Shown here piece after piece: positions 8,184 through 16,459 of a stretch of DNA of 64,000 nt. Below the pieces are notes generated by a model that had not been told where the DNA came from, searched no databases, and saw nothing but the letters and a program-made list of their open reading frames with translations. Both the position numbers and the translations under genes were made by a program. How positions within the stretch are numbered: the first letter of the stretch is position 1; each line of letters starts with the position of its first letter. Source of the stretch: Ruegeria sp. HKCCD8929 (GTDB taxonomy: Bacteria > Pseudomonadota > Alphaproteobacteria > Rhodobacterales > Rhodobacteraceae); assembly GCF_013031405.1 (NCBI RefSeq), contig NZ_WPZY01000002.1, positions 248,001-312,000 of the forward strand, read 5' to 3'.

Positions 8184-9574
8184 TGGTCGCCCTCCAAGCC
8201 AGTCGGAAGCGTAACCTTCGGATCAGGTTCCAGCCGTCCACCCTCAACGTGATTTTCGCCGAGCATGAAGCATGTTGGGGCAATCTCATTTTGCCGTACC
8301 TTGGGACAAATCCATGTCCCCACACCCGTGACTTGAAGCACTTGATGCGTGCGCGGCATGTTCAGAATTTCATCGATGGTCAGGCGTGGTTGTTTGCCTG
8401 TGTTGATGGTGTTGGAGTACGAGTTGCGATCCGAATTGATCCCGACGGAGTTCGAGATGGTTTTTTCGTCTCCGGCGGCTTTCACGATACGCTCAGCTTC
8501 CTCGACCGTAGCCACCTGGAGATACTGTTTGACCCGACAGTTTTCTTCAGCCGCAGCGAAGACCCTTTCTCCGTATCGCTTGATGAAAGCAGCGCGCGAT
8601 ACACCAGCCAAAAGAATGCGCCCGCCAGAGCCGCGAATGGTATTGAGATCGCGGAAAAACGGATGGAATGGACCAGATGGTGCTTCGTCGACAATGAAAT
8701 CGGTTCGGCCAAATTTAGCCGTCAATTGAAGTCCAAGCAGCGTATTGAAGTGGACGGCAGACCATGTGCCGATTTGTTCGATAAAGCGCGCGGGTGTGAC
8801 GAAACAGACAATCCACTTGTCCCGCAGCAGTTCCTCATGGGTGATATCGGCATCAAAACCTGCGTCATGAAGTGGCCCTTCATCGAACAGATCGAGAGCC
8901 GAGATTGCCGCTCCCATATGTTGATAATGGTGCTCCGGGTTACGTTCGCGCATTTCTCGGATTTGTCCGGCCAAGACACGCACAGCACGGGCTTCCGCTT
9001 CCTCCGCTGCGATGTCGGTAAACCGATCAAAGCGGCGGGTATCAGAGATGAAGTTTGATAGACCGCCAAGGGTGCAAAGAGCCGGATTTCGTTCAAGCAG
9101 AAAGCGTATTGCGAAACGAATGCGTATACGTGGCTCTTCTCGCCAATAGAAATTACGCTGATCGTTGTCAGGCTCGGGCACAAGTGTTTGCGCAACTCCC
9201 TTTACCAGCATCGATAGACCGGGATCATTCCGTCTATGTGCTGTAACGAGCCCGGACAATTCGTTCACTGTGATTTTGTTGGGAAAATCATCACCCAATT
9301 CATTATATGGGTCGATGGCTCCAAATTTACGGCCCAACTGCTCGGCCATGGCACCTATCTGGCTGGCGATCTCACCATTTTTAGCATCATTGATCATTTG
9401 GCCGCGTTCGCGATCTGCGATCATGGATTGAATCATGGGTAACGCCGTGGATGTTGTCTTCCAGGAGCCAATACCGCCCAGCACGAGGCCCGAAGAGGTG
9501 TTGTCAGGTTCTATAGTTGCGCTGCCATCATCATCGACGCTCAGGATACGGCGGATTTCATCGTGCCGTGTCAT
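8180..9574 (-). CDS. VirD4/TraG-like coupling ATPase without membrane anchor
   Basis: A 464-residue P-loop ATPase of the type IV coupling-protein family, which links the relaxase-DNA complex to a secretion channel. The Walker B motif is FIVDEAP (Asp296-Glu297) in the context typical of TraG/TraD. The Walker A region reads GGIGSWKTT (residues 33-41), with Trp38 where the family has glycine, so nucleotide binding may be altered. Canonical coupling proteins are longer and start with two transmembrane helices; here residues 1-30 are hydrophilic and the anchor is missing. The upstream neighbour (112 aa) has two helices and could supply it. Both gene junctions overlap by ATGA. Confidence 0.78.
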   Translation of the reverse strand: MTRHDEIRRILSVDDDGSATIEPDNTSSGLVLGGIGSWKTTSTALPMIQSMIADRERGQMINDAKNGEIASQIGAMAEQLGRKFGAIDPYNELGDDFPNKITVNELSGLVTAHRRNDPGLSMLVKGVAQTLVPEPDNDQRNFYWREEPRIRIRFAIRFLLERNPALCTLGGLSNFISDTRRFDRFTDIAAEEAEARAVRVLAGQIREMRERNPEHHYQHMGAAISALDLFDEGPLHDAGFDADITHEELLRDKWIVCFVTPARFIEQIGTWSAVHFNTLLGLQLTAKFGRTDFIVDEAPSGPFHPFFRDLNTIRGSGGRILLAGVSRAAFIKRYGERVFAAAEENCRVKQYLQVATVEEAERIVKAAGDEKTISNSVGINSDRNSYSNTINTGKQPRLTIDEILNMPRTHQVLQVTGVGTWICPKVRQNEIAPTCFMLGENHVEGGRLEPDPKVTLPTGLEGDQ

Positions 9575-9909
9575 CGTTTCATCCCCGCATTGCGCAGAAC
9601 ATCAGTGGTGACTTTGCGGGCTTGCTTAGCTTCAGCGGCATCTTGGGTTTGGTCTGCAATTGTTCGACCGCGCTCGATCAGTCGGAACATGTCGCGAAAA
9701 CCGCCGACGGCATGAGAAATCGCACCAGCCCAGATACAGATGCTGATCAGCCCAAATCCCCACCACTCCGGCCGGTCAGGCCAGAGCTTGTAGGCAAGGA
9801 TCATCATCAAGGCCGCCATCAGAAACCGGCCATTGATCGCTGCGACCGAGGTGAATTCGGACCAGACCGATTGAGGGTGTTTCTGGATTTTAGGCTTTTT
9901 TGAAAACAC
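9571..9909 (-). CDS. small two-helix inner-membrane protein
   Basis: A 112-residue protein. Two hydrophobic segments lie at about residues 27-44 (INGRFLMAALMMILAY) and 52-70 (GFGLISICIWAGAIS), followed by a charged cytoplasmic helix. Its stop overlaps the start of the coupling ATPase. The position and topology match the membrane-anchor part that the ATPase lacks, so a split coupling protein is plausible; this is inference. No named family. Confidence 0.7.
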   Translation of the reverse strand: MFSKKPKIQKHPQSVWSEFTSVAAINGRFLMAALMMILAYKLWPDRPEWWGFGLISICIWAGAISHAVGGFRDMFRLIERGRTIADQTQDAAEAKQARKVTTDVLRNAGMKR

Positions 9910-9918
9910 ATCCGCCTC

Positions 9919-10608
9919 CTAAAAGTTGAAGAAACTACCGCTCACCAGCACGGAATCCGCACCAGCGGCATCCAGGAAGGCTTCCCATTGCGGGATCAAA
10001 CGTTCTTCTAGCCCATCAGAGTTCAGCGTCGCTTTCAGTTGGCCAACACCAAGCATTTCAATGCGGCAACCGGACAGGAAAGGTTGATCCGGCATGGGTA
10101 GATCAACGCTACCGTTCACGAACGCCTGCCCATCGACAGAGGCGCTCCATTCAACACCATCGGAAAACAGGATGACGGTTGTTTCTCCTTCATCACATAC
10201 CCGCGTCAGAGAGCGGAAGAAGGCGATGATCGACGTGGTGTTTTGCGGGGTAACTGCACCATCAGCGACCAAGCTAGGCATCGACCGAAAGTAGCCGCCG
10301 AACTGTTGGCTGAGCGTGGCCGTGTTAGAAGCTCTGCTTTCAGTAACCGTCGCGCGAACATCGATCTGTCGGCGACCAAGCCCGACATCTCCGACCGAAA
10401 CCATGATCAATTGGTGAGGCGTGTCCAGCCTAGTGATATGGGCCTGAACATAGCTTCCGGCAACGCCTCCCGAATGCGAGTCATAGAGAAATGTCGATGA
10501 TCCTGAGATGTCGATGCCAAAGATCGTGCGCGGGATATTCTCTTGAGCATTTGCGATGCTGGCGGCGACCAACAAAGGCGCTGCGAGAAGTGTGTTTTGC
10601 AAGGTCAT
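9919..10608 (-). CDS. secreted von Willebrand factor A-like protein
   Basis: A 229-residue protein with a signal peptide (LLAAPLLVAASIANA, cleavage near residue 22). A VWA-like fold follows: a metal-site motif DISGSS at about residues 33-38, a central strand VILFSDGVEW near 145-155 and a late helix. The MIDAS-type DxSxS pattern suggests divalent-metal-dependent binding of a partner in the periplasm. Its start overlaps the stop of the 332-residue membrane protein upstream, so it belongs to the coupling-ATPase operon. In a mobilization operon it may contact envelope or mating-channel parts; that is inference. Confidence 0.72.
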   Translation of the reverse strand: MTLQNTLLAAPLLVAASIANAQENIPRTIFGIDISGSSTFLYDSHSGGVAGSYVQAHITRLDTPHQLIMVSVGDVGLGRRQIDVRATVTESRASNTATLSQQFGGYFRSMPSLVADGAVTPQNTTSIIAFFRSLTRVCDEGETTVILFSDGVEWSASVDGQAFVNGSVDLPMPDQPFLSGCRIEMLGVGQLKATLNSDGLEERLIPQWEAFLDAAGADSVLVSGSFFNF

Positions 10609-11603
10609 TTTTGTTCTCCATGTTCAGGAAGGCCGGTCAGGACGCGGATCAAGCTGTGCAGTCGCAGCCCGTCCATCTCATCCGCCATGTGGCGGCAGAA
10701 GCTCTCTTCGTTTTCGAACTGGTTCGGAATGGTGGCGATATCAGCATCGTTGAACGCCATCGCCAGCGGATCATTCAACCGCATCGGGTCAAATTTGCGC
10801 CGTGCTGCCCCAAGCTTGTTCTGCGTGATTTTCCAACACGCATTTGAGGCTTCGCGGGCAAACCGATGCTTGAGATCAAGCGGTATCTTCCAGCGCGCTG
10901 CTTCGTCCTCATCGCGCGCCGTGCGCAGCTTGATCATCGCTTCTTTCAGCGAGTCACACGAAGCTTTCACCTCTTTGCTGATCGGAGGCGTTTGGGTCAG
11001 CAGATTGAAGCTTTGCAATGCCCGCCCCAGGCAGAAGGACGCGAGATAGATTGTGATGATCATTCCGAAGGAAAGGCCGAGAAACAAAAGACCATTCGGA
11101 ATAATGCCGATCCAATCGGCGAAGCCGGTTGAAGGTTCGGGCGCGGCGCTAACCTGTTGGTTCCCCAACGTACCCGTGGGGCCTGTCGAGATTGCGGAAA
11201 CAGCGTCACTTGCTGCGCGCCAGGCTGAAAATCCTACCATGGATGACATGCCCAGCACGAAGATCAGCAATCCGATCCCGCTCAGTTTTTTGAGCCACCA
11301 TCTGGTGAAATGGTCGCTCTCATAATGCAGTTTGACGTGGGCGGCACCAATCACGGTCGGAACCAATAATGCAAAGGCGGCGCCGGAAACGACGTGACCG
11401 AGGATTTCGACGCTGATGATGGAAAACATCAGAGTTGCGAACAGCGTTTCGGCAAGAACAAGTGTGACGAAGATCGCCGCGAAGAAACCAAGCGTCAGTG
11501 TCGCGACACGTCTGCGAAAGATCGCGGTTCGGACTTCATGCAAAAGCGCTGCAATGATCATCCCAAGTTTTTCAAGCCCATCAGGCGGACGAAACGCAGC
11601 CAT
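10605..11603 (-). CDS. polytopic membrane protein of the coupling-ATPase operon
   Basis: A 332-residue protein with about four hydrophobic segments: 34-52 (LTLGFFAAIFVTLVLAETL), 55-90, 108-128 (GIGLLIFVLGMSS) and 165-192. A charged cytoplasmic C-terminal domain of about 140 residues follows. I do not recognise the family. It is coupled at both ends: its start codon shares a base with the previous stop, and its stop overlaps the VWA-protein start. It may form the membrane platform of an unusual mobilization complex. Confidence 0.7.
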   Translation of the reverse strand: MAAFRPPDGLEKLGMIIAALLHEVRTAIFRRRVATLTLGFFAAIFVTLVLAETLFATLMFSIISVEILGHVVSGAAFALLVPTVIGAAHVKLHYESDHFTRWWLKKLSGIGLLIFVLGMSSMVGFSAWRAASDAVSAISTGPTGTLGNQQVSAAPEPSTGFADWIGIIPNGLLFLGLSFGMIITIYLASFCLGRALQSFNLLTQTPPISKEVKASCDSLKEAMIKLRTARDEDEAARWKIPLDLKHRFAREASNACWKITQNKLGAARRKFDPMRLNDPLAMAFNDADIATIPNQFENEESFCRHMADEMDGLRLHSLIRVLTGLPEHGEQK

Positions 11604-12004
11604 CAGAATGCTCCCTTACTGTCGGTGAAGTGGTTGAGTTCAAGTCGGTGCTTCGCGGCAGCGCGTTCCACCATGTCAGGGGCGAGCGATTGCAACTGGG
11701 CGAATTCGGTTGTGACTTCGGAAAACAGCCCTGCCATTCGGCGTCTCCGCTCGTGGACGGGCTTGTTCAACTCGTCGCAATAAAGGTCGAATGCGTGCAG
11801 GATGACTTCATCGGCGGGCGCAAGGCAGTTCTCCCTGAGCGATGACGTGAGCACATCTTCCCATTCAGGAATACGGCGTTGCGTTGAAACCGGAAGCGTT
11901 TCATTCACCTGTTCGGCGCGACCACGTTTAAGCTTTAGCTCAGGCGGGTGCTTCTTCTTTTTCTTGCGCCCGAAGAGTGCGCGTTTGATGAGTAAGATTG
12001 CCAT
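11603..12004 (-). CDS. basic hypothetical protein, first gene of the coupling-ATPase operon
   Basis: I use the ATG at 12004 because GAGGACC precedes it; a TTG four codons upstream is possible. The 133-residue product has a very basic N-terminus (FGRKKKKKHPPELKLKRGR) and a helical remainder. It could bind nucleic acid or the membrane surface, but no family is recognised. It opens a six-gene run of overlapping genes that ends at 7938. Confidence 0.65.
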   Translation of the reverse strand: MAILLIKRALFGRKKKKKHPPELKLKRGRAEQVNETLPVSTQRRIPEWEDVLTSSLRENCLAPADEVILHAFDLYCDELNKPVHERRRRMAGLFSEVTTEFAQLQSLAPDMVERAAAKHRLELNHFTDSKGAF

Positions 12005-12087
12005 TGGGGTCCTCAAAAAAAATTGCGGATTTCCCTATGGTTGATAGGCTCGCCAAAGACGAAAAACTGTAACACGAGTGTAACTAC
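12005..12087. promoter_or_regulatory. divergent promoter region with TGTAAC direct repeats
   Basis: This 83-bp gap separates the minus-strand coupling-ATPase operon from the plus-strand 363-residue gene. The hexamer TGTAAC occurs twice near 12068-12084 as a direct repeat with a 10-11 bp period, on one face of the helix. That placement suits binding of a regulator controlling one or both operons. Core promoter elements cannot be assigned with confidence. Confidence 0.35.
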
Positions 12088-13179
12088 GTGACCGATCAGG
12101 TTCAGGATCAGCGCTTTGGGCCCTATGCGAAACAGCGGTTGTTTCGTGTGTTGATCGACCTTGTTCATACAACGTCGAAACTAAGTTGGACTGGCCTCGC
12201 AGACCGCATCACTGAATGGCGCAATGTCAAGTTTCAGCGTCAGTCGTTCTACAGGTTGCGCGATGGCACACTTGATGACGCCAACATCGAAATCATCATC
12301 GGCTATCTTGAGGCCCAGCACGACAGTGGCATTCGTGATCGTCTGCATCCCGATGCGATTTTTGACGAACTCGCTAAACCTGCGCGGGACTACTACTTCC
12401 ACATCCCCGAACCCAATGACATCGATGAATGGAACGAACAGATTTTAGACGAGTTTGCTGGCGTCTATTTCTGCGTGCCTGCAAGCGATGAAAACTGCTT
12501 CATGCCAACATCATATATTCGCCGATGGCTGCATGAGGAAACCCGGCAGAACAAGTCGGGGCAATTGGACATGGGAAAGCTGAATACTTTCATCCAACGG
12601 CGGATGATCCTGATCCTGCAAAAGACGCCATACGGGTATTTCTACGTGGCGGAACTTCCCTTGTCGGCGCTCTCGTCATCAAGTTTTCAGTCATCTTGCC
12701 AGAGGGTTTTCTATGAAGGGATCGGTGTGATTTCTTCCAACACCATTCAGGTTAAGCTGCGCGATTGCCTGACGCGGGTTGCCAAGACACATTCCATCGT
12801 CATCGGCAGAAAATATCAGCGATCTAAGCAGATGCCGCATGGGCTGAGCTTTCATGTGTATCATAATCAGAAGGACGTGATTGACCGGTGGCAGAAGTTG
12901 CCTAAGGCTGATGTTGAGGCGCTCAAGCGAGAACAGCATCTGAGCATCGCTTCTGAGTTTTTCCTGCAAGGGCCGGTAAGTGAAGCAACTACACCGCTAC
13001 CAAATCGGCGTGACCACATCATGATGACCATCGCGAACGATTATGCGTATTTCAGGAAACCGCCGGACTTCCTTGCGAACCCCGACTTGCACTTCGTTCT
13101 TCCAGAGCTTTCAGACGAGTTCACAATTAGAAAAATATTGGAAAATCCGCTAGTTATCGGTACTATGTATGAGCATTAA
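12088..13179 (+). CDS. hypothetical protein with possible N-terminal helix-turn-helix
   Basis: A 363-residue protein starting at GTG. Residues 20-75 (LVHTTSKLSWTGLADRITEW) could form a winged or helix-turn-helix domain like those of replication or regulatory proteins of mobile elements. The remainder is a large alpha/beta region without recognisable motifs. It is transcribed away from the coupling-ATPase operon. It overlaps the ankyrin gene by 11 bases, so the two are coupled. A regulator of the element is a reasonable guess, no more. Confidence 0.62.
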   Translation: MTDQVQDQRFGPYAKQRLFRVLIDLVHTTSKLSWTGLADRITEWRNVKFQRQSFYRLRDGTLDDANIEIIIGYLEAQHDSGIRDRLHPDAIFDELAKPARDYYFHIPEPNDIDEWNEQILDEFAGVYFCVPASDENCFMPTSYIRRWLHEETRQNKSGQLDMGKLNTFIQRRMILILQKTPYGYFYVAELPLSALSSSSFQSSCQRVFYEGIGVISSNTIQVKLRDCLTRVAKTHSIVIGRKYQRSKQMPHGLSFHVYHNQKDVIDRWQKLPKADVEALKREQHLSIASEFFLQGPVSEATTPLPNRRDHIMMTIANDYAYFRKPPDFLANPDLHFVLPELSDEFTIRKILENPLVIGTMYEH

Positions 13180-13612
13180 GCCAAAAATAAAAATGACAAG
13201 AAAGCTCGCGTACTTCGAAGATCGCGGGTCGGATTTGAAGAGGTACCAACTGCTATTGGCAGTTTACTACGACAGGTTTGAACAGGCGCAGGCCATCCTT
13301 AAAACCGATCCAGATCAGCTAAATCTACAAGACCCCTACGGTGGCCTGACAGCGCTCCACATTGCCATTTTCAGGCAAAACCCAAAGATGGTTCGGCTGT
13401 TGCTCGGACAGCGCGAGATAGATGCCCAACTGGCTGACAACTTCAATCGTCGGGCGGTCGATATGCTTGACTACACGGTCAATCAGGAAATCTTTGAGGC
13501 GGTGATGGAAGCGGCATATCCAGATGAAATGATGGCTCTCGAGAACGAGGCATTTGAAGACTCACCAACGGAGTCGGCAGTCTTGAGGTTCATGCCAAAG
13601 AGTGAAATCTGA
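13169..13612 (+). CDS. ankyrin-repeat protein
   Basis: A 147-residue protein with at least two ankyrin repeats. The clearest is at residues 52-85, with GGLTALHIAIFRQNPKMVRL and then LLLGQREIDAQLADNFNRR. The acidic C-terminus is probably disordered. The ATG at 13169 lies inside the end of the 363-residue gene; a second ATG (MTRKLAYFED) lies eight codons later. Ankyrin repeats mediate protein contacts, so it may be a partner or inhibitor of the upstream gene product. Confidence 0.75.
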   Translation: MSIKPKIKMTRKLAYFEDRGSDLKRYQLLLAVYYDRFEQAQAILKTDPDQLNLQDPYGGLTALHIAIFRQNPKMVRLLLGQREIDAQLADNFNRRAVDMLDYTVNQEIFEAVMEAAYPDEMMALENEAFEDSPTESAVLRFMPKSEI

Positions 13613-13617
13613 GACCT

Positions 13618-14019
13618 TCAAGTATGAAGTGATTTCATAACGAATGGGTTCGGTTCTGGTGTTCGCACTTCGACGACTAGGTATTCTTCCGGATCGAGGC
13701 TCTCCACCAAAGCCCCGTGGAATTCTCGCAACAATTTATAGAACTCAGCTTTCTCGTCAGGGGTAGCGACGCCGTTTTGCATTGAAAATTGCGCATCAAA
13801 GTACTTGGCACAGAGTTTTCGTTGACACTTGAGTATCTGCTTGCCCACCAATTGAGTCTCAGTGTTGATCGTAGAATTTTGGCGAAGCAAAACATTTCCC
13901 GCAGAATCAGATCGTGTTCCTCTGCTCTCGCTTTTGAATGCGAGGAAAAATCCATCTTCGACGAACTGAAGCACTTCAACACCATGGTAGGGAAATATTC
14001 TTAATTTTCTTGTCGTCAT
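13618..14019 (-). CDS. hypothetical protein, candidate immunity protein for the upstream large toxin-like gene
   Basis: A 133-residue acidic protein with no recognised family. It starts one base after the stop of the 799-residue gene (TGAtATG), which is strong translational coupling. A small acidic protein directly 3' of a multidomain protein with a nuclease-like C-terminus is the usual layout of toxin and immunity genes. The immunity role is inferred from position and size only. Confidence 0.6.
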   Translation of the reverse strand: MTTRKLRIFPYHGVEVLQFVEDGFFLAFKSESRGTRSDSAGNVLLRQNSTINTETQLVGKQILKCQRKLCAKYFDAQFSMQNGVATPDEKAEFYKLLREFHGALVESLDPEEYLVVEVRTPEPNPFVMKSLHT

Positions 14020-14020
14020 A

Positions 14021-16420
14021 TCACTCTACCCTCCGAGGGTATGCAGTCACGATCCAGCCGTTTCCAACATCAGAAAGCACTGTGAGAAGTTGTGCAGTTT
14101 GGCCGCCATCTGGAACGTCAAACTCAATCATTTGAGGCTCGCCATTTTGAGAGGAGGAGACCGAAGCTTCTAGTATCGAGTCGACTATCGCCGTGGCTGA
14201 ACCGAGGCCCGTGTACTTTTTGAACTTTTCTTCTCTAAGCCCTTCATGCCCCTCTAAAATATGTGCCAGCCGATCAACAGTTAGGTAAGTGTATTCGTCG
14301 TTTCCTCGTTGGGCGATTCCCACAATTTCCTTCTCAATCGGCTTATAAGCGCGACTATGGTTTCTTGCTTGCTGCATGAGGCCAATATGCAGTTTTTCAA
14401 GCTCTTGCGCGCGCTTTGAGTCTAATCCAGCGGGGTTATCCCCAGAAATATTGAAGGAGTCCCGAGTTCTCATAGCCATTTGTATTTCCAAGGCGCGCGT
14501 TTGATACTTATTTCTAGCAGCACTAAGCGACGCTTCGGCATTTGGTTTCCCACCCTGCGATCTGAATTTTTCATCAGAACTTAACTTGTGCCTGGCTTCT
14601 ATGTTTTTTGAAAATAGCGACTGTTTTGGACGAGGGACAAATGACTGAAATTGCGTCCTGGAAACGGTCGATTCCGTTCGCGCGGCGATTCCGCCGTTAC
14701 AGTTGCAGCCACCCTTGTGGAATGGTTTGGGAGACAATTCAAAATTTGGGAAATTGGTCTCAAAGTCACGCTTATACGCATTTATCTTACGAGTGATACG
14801 GCGCTTTGTATCTTCAGAAAGTACAGCACCATCACTCCTTGCTCTACACATGACTGAAAATGCGGGCAAAATCACCGCAACTCGTTCAAAGACAGGGAAT
14901 AAATCCGCAATCTCTTGATAATTCTCGTTTAGTCTTTGTGCCTTGGCACCAACCTCCGTAGCCGGATCGTTCTCACGATATTGCTCTTCATTCCGCGCAT
15001 CTTGCCTGCCATTGTACAGGCTGCTCTCGACCTGGATATTTATGTTGTCGATCCTATATTGCCCCTCAAAGTTTGGTGCTGCGGTCCCAAACCTCGCGCA
15101 CGACAAGTCCACAGATCGAACTACGATGGCAAACCTGCTGTTCGCGGCTCTATTCCCATCGGGCAGTGACCATGAGCCTGTCGCGTTCCCGATAGATTCG
15201 ACAATGGCGGGAGGATGCCAAAACCGCTTGGTAGCGCCGCTCGCGAAAGGGTTAGTGAGAGATGGCACGCCGTCACGATGCATAATTCCCTTCATTAGCC
15301 AATCAGCAAGATACATTGATTGCCCTACCGGCGTGGCAGCCAGCCACTCCGGGTAAAACGTTTTTCTGTCAAACCGGGTGTCGGTTCTCCCGGAGGGTAC
15401 TCGATCAAGGCTAAAAACCGGTGGTGTCGGATTCGCACCATCCAGAAATGCAATGAATGCGACAACATCCAGATCATCTTGCGTGATCATGGGTACGAGC
15501 GCTCCACTTTCGGACCCCGACACAAAGAAGTCGCCGGAAGAAAATTCCATCAAATCGATGTCTAGCCAACCTTCGATTTCATCGGGATGGCGTTCCCGCA
15601 AAAGGCCCGCCACAGGGACTCCGTGCTCATCCAGAACATTGTGAATAAGTCCAACTTGCGAAATTGAATCTTCCAGATCGGCAATTTTGGAGCATTCTCG
15701 TTTTAAGTCGTTCGCCATTTTCGCTTGATGCCAAAGGCTGTTGAAAGGCGGGCCTAGAAAAAAAGACGCCTCGAACAATAACTCCACACCTCTTTGTTCC
15801 TCATCAGGCATCAGGTCAGGTAGCAAAGTGATGGATTGAACCACGCGTTCGACTGATTTGCTGTTAACTAGTTCAGAAAATGGAATTGGTGATTTAACCG
15901 TCAACCCGTTTTCAATCCAAGATTGATAAATGTTGCTGTTCTTGTGAGTGCCTTCGGGGATAGATGCGTACAGCCACTTAATCTCTTGGGGATCGCTTTC
16001 TCCTTGCAAGTGATGAAGTAATGCCGTGAAGAATTTGTTGCAGCAGTCCTCGCCGACCTCAATAATTTTGATACCCCGGAATTCTTCATTCTTTTTATCG
16101 AATTCATCTACTTGATCGCCATAATTTTCCGACGACGCCAAAATATCAGAAGCTCTTGAAAAGAAGAGGTTTGCTTTGTCGGTATCAAAAAGTGGATTGC
16201 CGATTTTCTGACTATAGACCCAGCCCATTAATTGCAGCCAATCCGGATCGTTGTGGTCTTCCGATGGATCAAAAAGCATCAGGGCAGCTTCGAATAAGGG
16301 GGGAGTTCGATTTCTTACCAGACTCTCAGCTCGCGCTCTCCTTTCAGTCTGGCTGCTCGGCGGCGAGCCTAATCCTTTTGCACTGAAGTAATCATTTCTC
16401 AACTTCGCTTGGCTGTTCAT
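14021..16420 (-). CDS. large multidomain protein with PBECR-like nuclease C-terminus, candidate polymorphic toxin
   Basis: A 799-residue protein. The N-terminal ~550 residues match no family I know and contain no signal peptide. A cysteine cluster GCNCNGG lies near 590. A linker rich in S, Q and R follows (about 600-690). The last ~100 residues resemble the phage Barnase-EndoU-ColicinE5-RelE (PBECR) fold: a strand then H-I-L-E-G-H (LAHILEGHEG), a helix, a strand before QNGEPQMIEF and a terminal strand ending in WIVTAYP. Such domains cut RNA. A coupled small gene follows. Secretion route and target are unknown; an intracellular defence effector is an alternative. Confidence 0.6.
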   Translation of the reverse strand: MNSQAKLRNDYFSAKGLGSPPSSQTERRARAESLVRNRTPPLFEAALMLFDPSEDHNDPDWLQLMGWVYSQKIGNPLFDTDKANLFFSRASDILASSENYGDQVDEFDKKNEEFRGIKIIEVGEDCCNKFFTALLHHLQGESDPQEIKWLYASIPEGTHKNSNIYQSWIENGLTVKSPIPFSELVNSKSVERVVQSITLLPDLMPDEEQRGVELLFEASFFLGPPFNSLWHQAKMANDLKRECSKIADLEDSISQVGLIHNVLDEHGVPVAGLLRERHPDEIEGWLDIDLMEFSSGDFFVSGSESGALVPMITQDDLDVVAFIAFLDGANPTPPVFSLDRVPSGRTDTRFDRKTFYPEWLAATPVGQSMYLADWLMKGIMHRDGVPSLTNPFASGATKRFWHPPAIVESIGNATGSWSLPDGNRAANSRFAIVVRSVDLSCARFGTAAPNFEGQYRIDNINIQVESSLYNGRQDARNEEQYRENDPATEVGAKAQRLNENYQEIADLFPVFERVAVILPAFSVMCRARSDGAVLSEDTKRRITRKINAYKRDFETNFPNFELSPKPFHKGGCNCNGGIAARTESTVSRTQFQSFVPRPKQSLFSKNIEARHKLSSDEKFRSQGGKPNAEASLSAARNKYQTRALEIQMAMRTRDSFNISGDNPAGLDSKRAQELEKLHIGLMQQARNHSRAYKPIEKEIVGIAQRGNDEYTYLTVDRLAHILEGHEGLREEKFKKYTGLGSATAIVDSILEASVSSSQNGEPQMIEFDVPDGGQTAQLLTVLSDVGNGWIVTAYPRRVE

Positions 16421-16459
16421 GGCGTTGCCTCAAAAAATGCACGTTGCAGTAAGCGCAAT

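Noticed and set aside
12691..12969. 92-codon minus-strand frame inside the 363-residue gene
   Set aside because: It is antisense to a longer frame with natural composition and has no ribosome site.
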